DNA of 15,059 nt from Streptosporangiaceae bacterium (GTDB lineage Bacteria > Actinomycetota > Actinomycetes > Streptosporangiales > Streptosporangiaceae). Of this stretch, positions 1 to 6,410 are shown piece after piece; within the stretch, counting starts at the first letter, position 1; every line of letters starts with the position of its first letter. The notes beneath the pieces were generated by a model. The model saw nothing but the letters and a program-made list of their open reading frames with translations. It was not told where the DNA came from and searched no databases. The translations under genes and the position numbers were made by a program. The DNA lies in contig JASIBM010000060.1 in the NCBI GenBank assembly GCA_030045175.1, positions 1 to 15,059 of the forward strand, in the 5' to 3' direction.

Positions 1-16
1 CTGGGACGTGGCCAAG

Positions 17-22
17 TAGGCT
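17..22 (+). promoter_or_regulatory. Putative -10 box of a leaderless pirin-gene promoter
   Basis: TAGGCT fits the actinobacterial TAnnnT -10 pattern and ends 7 bases before the ATG at 30. No Shine-Dalgarno sequence is visible, so transcription starting at the ATG would give a leaderless mRNA. The -35 region lies at or beyond the window edge and cannot be judged. Confidence 0.45.
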
Positions 23-29
23 CGCTCCC

Positions 30-1001
30 ATGAGCACTCGTGACGCGGACGTCGATGCTGTCGGGCCGCCCGTTGTGAATGAAGGGCTTGAACTCACGAC
101 AGCCCGGCTGGCGACCGTCGGGAACCAGACCCTGCGGCGGCTGCTGCCACTGCGCCAGCGGCGCAGCGTCGGCGCCTGGTGCTTCGCCGATCACTACGGC
201 CCGATGTCGGTGGACGGGGTCGGCATGAACGTGCCGCCGCACCCGCACATCGGGATACAGACCGTGACCTGGCTGCTGGCCGGTGACGTGCTGCACACCG
301 ACAGCCTCGGCAGCGAGCAGCTGATCAGGCCGGGCCAGCTCAACCTGATGACCGCCGGGCGGGGGATCGCGCATGCTGAGGTGTCGCCGGCCACCCATGA
401 TCCGCAACTGCACGGCGTGCAACTCTGGGTCGCGCTGCCAGACGCGGCGCGCACGACGGCGCCGGGCTTTGAACACCACGGCGTGCTGCCGTTCATGCGG
501 GCGGACGGGTTCGACGTGACCGTGTTCATGGGGTCGTTCGGCGGACTGCGGTCACCGGCGACCACCTTCTCCGACATTGTCGGGGCGCAGCTCACGGCGC
601 GGTGGAACCTGCGAGCGCCGGTCGCGCTCGCGCCGTCGTTCGAGCACGTGATCTTCGTCGTCAGCGGGTGGGCACGAGTCGCCAGCGTCACGAAGGACAC
701 GGACACGGGGATGGAACAGGGCCCGGTCGCACTCGAGCCTGGCAACATGCTCTACCTGCCGCCCGGTCGCGAGGACGTGACCGTGACTGCGGCCGACGAG
801 ACGACGCTGATCTTGCTGGGCGGCGTCCCGCTTGGTGAGCCGTTGCTGATGTGGTGGAACTTCGTCGCGCGGACCCCGGAGGAGATCGCGGCGGCGGTGG
901 CGCAGTGGCGCGATGGCGAGTTCGGAGTGGTGGGCGGGTACGCCGGCGAGCCGCTCGCCGCGCCGCCGCTCGACCCGCGGCGGCTGATCATCCGGGCGTG
1001 A
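30..1001 (+). CDS. Pirin family protein
   Basis: A 323-residue bicupin protein. The N-terminal cupin carries the pirin signature PHPHIG at residues 70-75 and GRGIAHAE at 110-117; H71, H73, H115 and E117 match the four metal ligands of human pirin. Bacterial pirins bind iron or similar metals, and some have quercetin 2,3-dioxygenase activity or act as regulators; the substrate here cannot be told from sequence. The C-terminal cupin (about residues 185-290) lacks an obvious metal site, as in other pirins. It has no signal peptide, so it should be cytosolic. Length is slightly above the usual 230-300 because of the N-terminal extension and tail. The ATG was chosen because a TAnnnT box sits just upstream. 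It converges tail-to-tail with the SWIM gene, the stop codons being 5 bases apart. Confidence 0.9.
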   Translation: MSTRDADVDAVGPPVVNEGLELTTARLATVGNQTLRRLLPLRQRRSVGAWCFADHYGPMSVDGVGMNVPPHPHIGIQTVTWLLAGDVLHTDSLGSEQLIRPGQLNLMTAGRGIAHAEVSPATHDPQLHGVQLWVALPDAARTTAPGFEHHGVLPFMRADGFDVTVFMGSFGGLRSPATTFSDIVGAQLTARWNLRAPVALAPSFEHVIFVVSGWARVASVTKDTDTGMEQGPVALEPGNMLYLPPGREDVTVTAADETTLILLGGVPLGEPLLMWWNFVARTPEEIAAAVAQWRDGEFGVVGGYAGEPLAAPPLDPRRLIIRA

Positions 1002-1006
1002 GGCTG

Positions 1007-2827
1007 TCAGAGGTCGAGCGGCTGCGCGGTCGGTTGCGTCGCGGGCACCTCGCGAAGGCCCTGGGCGTCCAGGATGGCGATCAGCTTCCGCTTGCGCTTC
1101 TGCTCGGCGCGCAGCGCGTGGAGGTAGGCGTTGAACACCCGGTCCGTGCCGAGCCGGTGGTGACAGTCTCGCGCGGAGACCAGGAGCCTGGCCATCCGCC
1201 GGTAGGCGCGCTCACCCGTGTCCTTGCGCAACGGCTCGATTTGCCGCAGGTAGACGGCTAGCGCATCGGCCGGCCGCGCCTGGGCGACGAGGTCGGCTAG
1301 CCGCAGCCATTGATCCTCGCTCGCGCGGCGCTTCGCCTCCTCCCAGGCAGCGGCCAGGTCACCCTCGTCGATCAGCACGTCGACGAGGACGGAGTCGGGT
1401 TCTGAGCGCCCATGCGGGCCGTACGGCACGTGTGGCCCTGACGGCCCGCCGGGCCCGGCAGACCCGGCGTCGGCGCGTAGCAGGTCCAGCGCCCAGCTCC
1501 TGACGGCCGGCCAGTCTCTGGCCCGCACAGCGGCGATCCGCAACCGCTGGAACGCATCCAGGTCGCGGACGGCGGCGAACCTGTCACGGCGCACGGTCAG
1601 GGCTTCGGCGTCCCGGCCGGCCGACCAGTACCGCTCCACGACGTAGCTGACCAGGTCGTCACCGGGGTGGCTGGCTTCGCGTAGGCCTCGCTCCGCCCAA
1701 GCCAGCGCCTCTGCCGTCCGGCCGGCCTGGTCAAGCACGATGGCGATGCGCAGGTGGCTATCGCCCTGATCGTCTGGGTGAGCAGAAAGCACGGTGACGA
1801 GCTCATCGACGTCGCCGGTGAGGCTGAGCAACCGTTCAAGGGCGTTCCGCTCGGACCATCCCGCCGGGCTGGCCTGGCAGGCGGCAGTGAACCGGTCGCG
1901 GAGCTGGGTTATGCCCTCGGCCCCGAGCAGGTCAAGATAGCTGGCGAAGTCGATGTATGGGACGTCCTCGTGGCTCAGCGTGCGTTCGGCGAGGAAGTCG
2001 GCCAGCGCGACCGGGTCAGGCTGCGCGACAGCGCAAGCCTCGTGGTGGCTTATCACCAAGTCGGCGGCAGCTGCGGCGATCACGCCGGACGGATCCCGGG
2101 CATTGCGGCAAGACTCGGCGACCGTCTCGAGCGCGTACTCGGCGATCTCGACCGCGTCTTCTGCCAGGCCGGCCTCGACGAGCTCGTCGATGATCTCGGC
2201 GGCATCGCGCAGCCGCCTGGCGAACCGGCTTGAGTCGCCCTCCTCGACGTACCCGTAGGGCGCGAACTCGGTGGCGTCGAGCAGGTTCGTGATCCTGGCG
2301 AAGATCGCCTCTAGGTCCGTGGCGGCCGTGGCGGCGCGCAGCTCGAGCCTCCGCCGCCACTCCTCGTCCTCCATGAGCTGGTCGAGTACCAGGTCGAGCA
2401 GGTCATCCTTGGTGCGCGCGCGGAGCCACGCCACGAGGCTGGCTGGCTTGCCCTCCGGCTCGCTCGCGCGCTCTCGCCGTTGGGCCGATCGCGCGGAGTC
2501 TTCCCGATCGCCGTCTTCCCGCTCGCCGTCTTCCCGCTCGTCGTCAAGGACGGTCAGCGCGGCGGCCACGCAGTGCTTGCAGAAGAAGCCCTCCCTGCCC
2601 TGCGGGCAGTCGCACTCGCCGCGCACGCCCCCGGCGTCGCTCATGGTCAGCACCACTCGGTAGTCGTCTGTCCCGCTGACCGACGCGGTGACCCGCTTGC
2701 CCCGGGTGGCGAGCTCGCCCACCGAGTCGAGGTAGCCCAGGCCGCGCAGGAACGCCCGCTCGCCGGCCAGGACGCGGACGTCCGCCTCGGTGAACGTGAT
2801 CGAGCTCGCAGAGGCCACGTGGCCCAT
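1007..2827 (-). CDS. SWIM zinc-finger protein with helical-repeat C-terminus
   Basis: A 606-residue protein. The SWIM motif CxCx8CxH is intact at residues 72-85 (C72, C74, C83, H85), within ECDCPQGREGFFCKHC. SWIM domains bind zinc and are thought to contact DNA or protein partners. Residues 97-110 form a charged pentapeptide repeat (EREDG, EREDG, DREDS) encoded by a 15-base tandem repeat. From about residue 130 to the end the protein is almost wholly helical and rich in Ala, Leu, Asp and Arg with TPR-like spacing, interrupted by a Gly/Pro/His linker near residues 462-483. Stand-alone SWIM proteins in actinobacteria often neighbour a SNF2-type helicase; none lies in this window, so the partner is unknown. 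No clear Shine-Dalgarno precedes the ATG, so the start is moderately uncertain. The gene follows the secreted-protein gene with an 82-base gap. Confidence 0.85.
   Translation of the reverse strand: MGHVASASSITFTEADVRVLAGERAFLRGLGYLDSVGELATRGKRVTASVSGTDDYRVVLTMSDAGGVRGECDCPQGREGFFCKHCVAAALTVLDDEREDGEREDGDREDSARSAQRRERASEPEGKPASLVAWLRARTKDDLLDLVLDQLMEDEEWRRRLELRAATAATDLEAIFARITNLLDATEFAPYGYVEEGDSSRFARRLRDAAEIIDELVEAGLAEDAVEIAEYALETVAESCRNARDPSGVIAAAAADLVISHHEACAVAQPDPVALADFLAERTLSHEDVPYIDFASYLDLLGAEGITQLRDRFTAACQASPAGWSERNALERLLSLTGDVDELVTVLSAHPDDQGDSHLRIAIVLDQAGRTAEALAWAERGLREASHPGDDLVSYVVERYWSAGRDAEALTVRRDRFAAVRDLDAFQRLRIAAVRARDWPAVRSWALDLLRADAGSAGPGGPSGPHVPYGPHGRSEPDSVLVDVLIDEGDLAAAWEEAKRRASEDQWLRLADLVAQARPADALAVYLRQIEPLRKDTGERAYRRMARLLVSARDCHHRLGTDRVFNAYLHALRAEQKRKRKLIAILDAQGLREVPATQPTAQPLDL
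2503..2547 (-). repeat. 15-base tandem repeat (3 units) inside the SWIM gene
   Basis: Three consecutive 15-base units begin at 2503, 2518 and 2533 on the plus strand; the second is CCCGCTCGCCGTCTT and the others differ from it at a few positions. Because 15 is a multiple of 3, unit gain or loss would keep the frame and only change the number of acidic/basic pentapeptides just after the SWIM finger. Confidence 0.85.
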
Positions 2828-2840
2828 TGAACAACAGCCG

Positions 2841-2858
2841 CGGTCGTGATCGCGACCG
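2841..2858. promoter_or_regulatory. Inverted repeat upstream of the SWIM gene
   Basis: CGGTCG and CGACCG form a perfect 6-base-pair inverted repeat around a 6-base loop, 14 bases before the SWIM start codon and 52 bases after the stop of the secreted-protein gene. It could be an operator, a short terminator hairpin for the upstream gene, or chance in GC-rich DNA. Confidence 0.25.
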
Positions 2859-2909
2859 GCCGCCAGCTCAGCCTCAGTTCGCCAGGCCAGGCCTGCGGTT
2901 CTCGCCCGG

Positions 2910-3911
2910 CTACGACGTCGGCGTGGTGGCCGACTCGTACCAGATGTGGTCCGCGTTCTGGGCCTTGTACACGGCGTACAACGTCGTGTCGCTCTCGGTC
3001 AGCGCCGGCCCGGTGCTGGTGACGGCGTCCGGCAGGATTGCCTGCCCGGCCCACGAGCTCGGGCTGAAGCTCGAGCCTGAGAAGTCCGTGACGTCGTCGA
3101 AGAAGACCTTGTCTGTGTTGGTGCCCTTCCAGGCCAGGTACATGGTCTCGTCAGGCGCCGCTGGCATGAACTCGAGCGCGGGGGCCGCGTTGGTGCCGGC
3201 GACGGGCACCGTGCCGAGCGTCTCGAAGCCGAGGAAGCCGAGGATGCCGTAGTCGATTTCGTTGCTCGATGTCGTCCACGCCATCACCAGGGGTGCCGCC
3301 GACAAGCCCGTCGGGGCGACCGTCGGGCTCAAGCCGGTCGCGTCGTCGACAGCGACCTGCTGCTTGGCCCAGGTCGTGCCGGTGGACGAGGAGTAGTAGA
3401 TGTTGTCGGTGGAGTGGCCCTTCCACACCACCCACAAGTCGCCTTCGGCAACGGTCACCGACGGGCTAGCGGTGGACTCGGCCGTTCCCCACGAGCCGCT
3501 CACGATTCGCGCGGCCTGCCACTTGCCCTTGACCAGGTCGGTGTAGCTGACCTGGTCGGACTTGCTGGTCCAGAAGACGTACAGGTGGCCATCGAAGAAG
3601 GTGACGGCCGGAGCGGTGGTGGTGACGCTCTTGCCCTCGACGGTCTTGACCTTCTTCGGCCACTTCGTGGTGTGGCTCACGTAGTCGATGTCGCCCTTCG
3701 ATGTCGTGTACACCACGTACAGAGTCTGGCCGGACGCGTACGCCGCTGGGGCGAGCGACGACGTGACGTGCGGTACCTCCAGCTGGCTGCTCCACGACCC
3801 GTCAGGACTCCGGGTCGCCGCGCTTGCAGGCATGGCCAGGCACACCCCGGTCACGAGCGCGGACGCGGCGATCGCCTTGACGAGGACAGCCCTGCTGCGG
3901 ATACGGCTCAT
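2910..3911 (-). CDS. Secreted protein with six propeller-like repeats
   Basis: A 333-residue exported protein of unassigned function. Residues 1-31 are a Sec signal peptide: basic MSRIRSR, a hydrophobic core, and a likely cut after ASA. The mature part repeats a strand motif of the form LYxxW(K/T)xxxxDxixY six times, starting near residues 64, 110, 159, 208, 257 and 311, thus about every 49 residues; each unit also has an upstream PA/SP-V strand. That periodicity suggests a six-bladed beta-propeller resembling sialidase-like or PLL-type lectin propellers. No Asp-box series or catalytic residues are evident, so a binding role (glycan or surface) is more likely than catalysis. I preferred the ATG at 3911 over an upstream in-frame start at 3953 because GGGAG lies 5 bases before it and the signal peptide then starts properly. 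Confidence 0.75.
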   Translation of the reverse strand: MSRIRSRAVLVKAIAASALVTGVCLAMPASAATRSPDGSWSSQLEVPHVTSSLAPAAYASGQTLYVVYTTSKGDIDYVSHTTKWPKKVKTVEGKSVTTTAPAVTFFDGHLYVFWTSKSDQVSYTDLVKGKWQAARIVSGSWGTAESTASPSVTVAEGDLWVVWKGHSTDNIYYSSSTGTTWAKQQVAVDDATGLSPTVAPTGLSAAPLVMAWTTSSNEIDYGILGFLGFETLGTVPVAGTNAAPALEFMPAAPDETMYLAWKGTNTDKVFFDDVTDFSGSSFSPSSWAGQAILPDAVTSTGPALTESDTTLYAVYKAQNADHIWYESATTPTS

Positions 3912-3940
3912 GCGGACTCCCAGGTCAGTTACCGTAATGC

Positions 3941-3954
3941 CGTGCCGAGGCACG
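3941..3954. promoter_or_regulatory. Palindrome upstream of the secreted-protein gene
   Basis: CGTGCC-GA-GGCACG is a perfect 6+6 base inverted repeat with a 2-base centre, 30 bases before the ATG at 3911. The tight centre fits a dimeric regulator's operator better than an RNA hairpin. No regulator gene is adjacent, so the cognate protein is unknown. Confidence 0.3.
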
Positions 3955-4016
3955 CCCGTGATTGCCAGCGTATAGCCATTGAAAGGTCACGCCAGGCTAA
4001 TGGCACAGACCGGCGG

Positions 4017-4226
4017 TCAGTCCGCGGTGGCGAGGATCACGTCGGACGCCTTGATCACCGCGGTGACCTCGCTGCCCACCGCTAGGCCGAGATCACGGAC
4101 CGCCTCCACGGTGATCGAGGCCACCAGGCGCACCCCGCTGGCGTCGAGCTCGACGTTGGCGATCGCCTCTCCTGCGTTGATGCCGGTGATCCTGGCTGGA
4201 ATCTGGTTGCGAGCGCTCAGGCGCAT
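4017..4226 (-). CDS. Mop/TOBE-domain molybdenum-pterin binding protein
   Basis: A 69-residue single-domain protein starting MRLSARNQ, with the Mop pattern RNQIPARITGINAGEAIANVE (spanning about residues 6-26) followed by the VxSxITxEAxxxLGLxxGSxVTAxIKxSxV core to the end. Mop (TOBE) proteins assemble into rings that bind molybdate or tungstate in the cytoplasm as a buffer or sensor. Length equals the classical 68-70-residue molbindins. The start at 4226 is preceded by GGGAGGA 4 bases away, which decides it over an upstream in-frame ATG at 4262. No modABC transporter or molybdopterin gene is in view. It lies 37 bases downstream of the haemoglobin gene on the same strand and may share its transcript. 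Confidence 0.85.
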   Translation of the reverse strand: MRLSARNQIPARITGINAGEAIANVELDASGVRLVASITVEAVRDLGLAVGSEVTAVIKASDVILATAD

Positions 4227-4263
4227 TCGTCCTCCCATCGCGAGATGCCGATGGCACGCCACG

Positions 4264-4728
4264 CTAGCGCGGGATGGACACGACCGCTGGTCCGTCCCAT
4301 GACCATCGCGGAATGCTCAAGCCTTCAGGGACAGCGCAGGCAGACTCGTGATAGCGCGACAGAGTCGTCGTGGTGACCCAGGCGAAATAGTCGTGCAGCA
4401 CCTGCCGGACAGGCTCCGATGCGCTCAGCCCCACGTCTTCCAGGGCCTGGTCGAAGCAGGCGATCGCCCGGCGGTCCATCTCCTCGTGCGGGCCGTTGCC
4501 GCTGTGCATCCGGACGACCGACGTCTCGTCTCCGTAGGTACCGGAATAGGCGACAGGCCCGCCGAGGGCCTCGGCCCAGTACGCGGCGAGCCGGTCGCTG
4601 TGCTGAGGATGGAATCCATGGCTGAACGCGTGGCTGACTATCTCGTCCGCCATCACCCGGCGGTGCCACGCATGGGCAAGCTGGAGCAGTCCCGCACTGC
4701 CGCCCGCAGCCTCATACACGCTCTGCAC
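4264..4728 (-). CDS. Divergent group II truncated haemoglobin
   Basis: A 154-residue globin-fold protein that should be cytosolic and bind haem. The stretch YWAEALGGP (residues 50-58) and the YGDETSVVRMHSGNG segment (65-79) align with group II truncated haemoglobins, and H75 is the likely proximal haem ligand. In my alignment the usual FY pair of helix B is W21-H22, so the distal Tyr B10 seems replaced by His, and the helix G Trp is not evident after residue 85. This matches an actinobacterial side-branch often annotated simply as globin or oxidoreductase; role could be O2/NO handling but is not shown. The GTG start is bounded by an in-frame stop just upstream; a second GTG at codon 4 is possible. 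It is divergent from the GH76 gene, with 70 bases between. Confidence 0.8.
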   Translation of the reverse strand: MQSVYEAAGGSAGLLQLAHAWHRRVMADEIVSHAFSHGFHPQHSDRLAAYWAEALGGPVAYSGTYGDETSVVRMHSGNGPHEEMDRRAIACFDQALEDVGLSASEPVRQVLHDYFAWVTTTTLSRYHESACAVPEGLSIPRWSWDGPAVVSIPR

Positions 4729-4762
4729 GTCTCAAGCATGCCAGAAAGGTTTACCCCTAAGG

Positions 4763-4791
4763 ACGACAAGAGGGCTAAAAGCGCCTACCCT
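4763..4791 (+). promoter_or_regulatory. Putative leaderless promoter of the GH76 gene
   Basis: ACGACA at 4763-4768 (four of six matches to TTGACA) and TACCCT at 4786-4791 are separated by 17 bases, and the ATG follows 7 bases later. There is no Shine-Dalgarno sequence, so a transcript beginning at or next to the ATG at 4799 is expected. The 70-base divergent gap must also hold the haemoglobin promoter, so the two may overlap. Confidence 0.5.
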
Positions 4792-4798
4792 TGCTGCG

Positions 4799-5869
4799 AT
4801 GACGACGCAACCCGTGAGCGAGGAAGCTGATCCGGACTATCGCGTCTGCGCCACGGCCGGGGCGACGACGCTGCATCGGTGGTATTGCCTGGGAACCGGG
4901 CAATGGCGGACGACCGGCTGGTGGAATGCCGCGAATGCCGTGACCACTGTGGCTGATTACACGCAGCGGACCGGGAACAGGCACTTCGCGTGGGTGATCA
5001 ACTGGACGTTCCGCGTCGCCCGGTGGCGACACGCCCATTTCGTCGACAAGTTCTTCGACGACAACGGGTGGTGGGCGCTGGCCTGGATCAGGGCTTACGA
5101 GCTAACGGGCAAGGAACACTACCTGGCGGCCAGCCGGCGCATTTTCCAGATCATGACGACCGGCTGGGACGACACCTGCGGCGGCGGGCTGTGGTGGAAC
5201 GAGGACAGGAAGTATAAGAACGCGATCGCCAACGAGCTTTTCCTCGCGATCGCAGCCCGGCTGCACCGGCTTTCGCCCGGTGACGGCGGCTACCTCGACT
5301 GGGCGCTACGCGAGTGGGATTGGTTCAGCGCGAGCGGCCTGATCGGCAAGAACGGCCTCGTCAACGACGGGCTCACGGCCGGCTGCCAGAACAACGGCAA
5401 GCCCACCTACAGCTACAACCAGGGCGTGATCCTCGGCGGTCTCGGTGACCTGTATGAGATCACCGGCGACACCGCGTACCTGCGGCAGGGCGAGGCCATC
5501 GCCGATGCCGTGCTCAGCGAGCTGACCACCCCGAGCTCTGCCCCGCAGCCGGGAATCCTGATCGATCCCTGCGACGCCAGCATGACTGGCCGCCACGGCG
5601 ACGGCAGCCAGTTTAAGGGCGTATTCGCGCGTAACCTCGTCGAGTTCTGCCGGCATAGCGACCAGCCGGCCTACCGCGACTTCATCCTGCGCAACGCGCG
5701 GTCGGTCTGGGTCCACAGCCGGAACGCGAAGGACCAGTTCGGGCTCTTGTGGACCGGGCCGTTCGACACGGCCGACGCCAGCAGGCAGAGCTCGGCGCTC
5801 GACGTGCTCAACGCCGCTGTCCTGCTGACCTCGTCGCCGCCCGTGGCGTCAGAGCCCACGGGCAGATGA
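4799..5869 (+). CDS. GH76-family glycosidase (putative alpha-1,6-mannanase)
   Basis: A 356-residue (alpha/alpha)6-barrel enzyme of glycoside hydrolase family 76. Landmarks are FFDDNGWWALAWIRAYELTG (residues 85-104), GWDDTCGGGLWW (122-133) and SYNQGVILGGLGDLYEITGD in the middle. The adjacent D124-D125 pair in the WDD motif corresponds to the catalytic Asp pair known for bacterial GH76 endo-alpha-1,6-mannanases; the family usually cuts alpha-1,6-mannan backbones by retention. Unlike most members it has no signal peptide or transmembrane segment: MTTQPVSEE leads directly into the domain. It may therefore act inside the cell on imported or lipid-linked mannosides, or the substrate may differ. The ATG was chosen for its position 7 bases after a TACCCT box. 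The gene stands alone, converging on the tRNAs. Confidence 0.88.
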   Translation: MTTQPVSEEADPDYRVCATAGATTLHRWYCLGTGQWRTTGWWNAANAVTTVADYTQRTGNRHFAWVINWTFRVARWRHAHFVDKFFDDNGWWALAWIRAYELTGKEHYLAASRRIFQIMTTGWDDTCGGGLWWNEDRKYKNAIANELFLAIAARLHRLSPGDGGYLDWALREWDWFSASGLIGKNGLVNDGLTAGCQNNGKPTYSYNQGVILGGLGDLYEITGDTAYLRQGEAIADAVLSELTTPSSAPQPGILIDPCDASMTGRHGDGSQFKGVFARNLVEFCRHSDQPAYRDFILRNARSVWVHSRNAKDQFGLLWTGPFDTADASRQSSALDVLNAAVLLTSSPPVASEPTGR

Positions 5870-5907
5870 CGGACAACCGATCAAGGCTCGGCCACCGCTT
5901 CCGGCGA

Positions 5908-5924
5908 CCAGGCCCGTGACCTGG
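5908..5924. terminator. Weak hairpin between the GH76 gene and tRNA-Glu
   Basis: CCAGG and CCTGG form a 5-base-pair stem with a 7-base loop in the 66-base gap where the plus-strand GH76 gene meets the minus-strand tRNA genes. It has no T-tract on either strand. It is the only candidate I see for a shared terminator there, and it is weak. Confidence 0.2.
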
Positions 5925-5935
5925 GACAACACTCG

Positions 5936-6008
5936 TAGCCCCGACCGGATTTGAACCGGCGCTACCGCCTTGAGAGGGCGGCGTCCTGGGCCGCTAGACG
6001 ACGGGGCC
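5936..6008 (-). tRNA. tRNA-Glu (CTC anticodon)
   Basis: The minus strand folds into a complete 73-base cloverleaf. The acceptor is GGCCCCG with CGGGGCT (closing G-U pair) and discriminator A. The D-arm is GTCTAGCGGCCCAGGAC, the anticodon stem CCGCC/GGCGG encloses loop CTCTCAA with anticodon CTC, and the T-arm is GCCGG-TTCAAAT-CCGGT. No 3' CCA is encoded. It lies 115 bases downstream of tRNA-Gln, and the two may be co-transcribed. A separate TAACCT (minus strand, 6047 to 6042) in the gap is a weak second promoter candidate. Confidence 0.96.
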
Positions 6009-6123
6009 AGGGACATCAACCACTACGCACAACCAGCCGCCAGGTTAGCCCAAGGCGGCAACGGCACCGACCGAGATCCCGCCGGATCACCCGGACCACC
6101 GATCGCCGAACCAGCGCACGTCG

Positions 6124-6195
6124 CTGGGGTACCAGGACTCGAACCTAGACTAACGGGGCCAGAACCCGTCGGGCTGCCAATTACCCCATACCCCA
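6124..6195 (-). tRNA. tRNA-Gln (CTG anticodon)
   Basis: The minus strand gives a 72-base cloverleaf. The acceptor is TGGGGTA with TACCCCA and discriminator G. The anticodon stem ACGGG/CCCGT encloses loop TTCTGGC with anticodon CTG, and the T-arm CTAGG-TTCGAGT-CCTGG is canonical. No CCA is encoded. The U1-A72 end pair is typical of tRNA-Gln and is a known glutaminyl/glutamyl synthetase identity feature. In actinomycetes this tRNA is usually charged by a non-discriminating GltX followed by GatCAB amidation. Confidence 0.96.
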
Positions 6196-6201
6196 TCGGA
6201 A

Positions 6202-6218
6202 CGAGCCCGTCGGGCTCG
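6202..6218 (-). other. Perfect hairpin in the tRNA-Gln 5' leader
   Basis: CGAGCCC-GTC-GGGCTCG is a 7-base-pair inverted repeat with a 3-base loop, six bases upstream of the mature tRNA 5' end and inside the transcript expected from the promoter at 6232-6261. Its minus strand shares the 11-mer AGCCCGACGGG with the mature tRNA-Gln D-arm/anticodon-arm junction, so the leader can also pair with the tRNA body. It may guide or hinder RNase P processing. Confidence 0.55.
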
Positions 6219-6231
6219 GTCGCGCCAGTGA

Positions 6232-6261
6232 ACTATAGCCGAACCACGCCACTACCTCCAA
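6232..6261 (-). promoter_or_regulatory. Putative promoter of the tRNA-Gln/tRNA-Glu unit
   Basis: On the minus strand, TTGGAG (6261-6256) and TATAGT (6237-6232) are separated by 18 bases. TATAGT is an excellent -10 for a GC-rich genome. Initiation about 7 bases further on would leave a leader of some 30 bases before the tRNA-Gln 5' end at 6195. Confidence 0.6.
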
Positions 6262-6386
6262 CCCACCCCGCCCGCACCAACGAGGGCCGGCCGCGCACAC
6301 CCTGCGCCGGGACACGCTGAGGATTGTCAGACCTCACGCCTATCGTCACTTCCATGACGCACGCTCCCGCGATCCGGGCCCCTTCT

Positions 6387-6404
6387 GGAGTACCGGAGTA
6401 CGAT
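6387..6404 (+). promoter_or_regulatory. Direct repeat and -10 box at the vapB start (candidate operator-promoter)
   Basis: GGAGTAC occurs twice with an 8-base period (6387-6393 and 6395-6401). The second copy overlaps TACGAT (6399-6404), a TAnnnT -10 box that ends 6 bases before the vapB ATG. No convincing -35 is present at normal spacing. Ribbon-helix-helix antitoxins often bind short repeats overlapping their own promoter, so autorepression here is a reasonable inference. Confidence 0.45.
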
Positions 6405-6410
6405 AGTGGT

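Noticed and set aside
1754..2663. Several plus-strand frames opposite the SWIM gene
   Set aside because: They are low-complexity Arg/Ser/Ala frames opposite a well-supported protein, with no motif of their own.
3414..4085. Plus-strand frame opposite the secreted-protein gene
   Set aside because: The minus strand carries a signal peptide, a ribosome site and six regular repeats; the plus frame shows none of these.
5936..6195. Integration site (att) at the tRNA genes
   Set aside because: No integrase gene and no second copy of the tRNA 3' ends was noticed. vapBC is on the 5' side of tRNA-Gln, not the 3' side normally used for integration.
6324..6350. TTGTCA and TATCGT as a vapB promoter
   Set aside because: The two hexamers are only 11 bases apart, too close for a sigma-70-type promoter.
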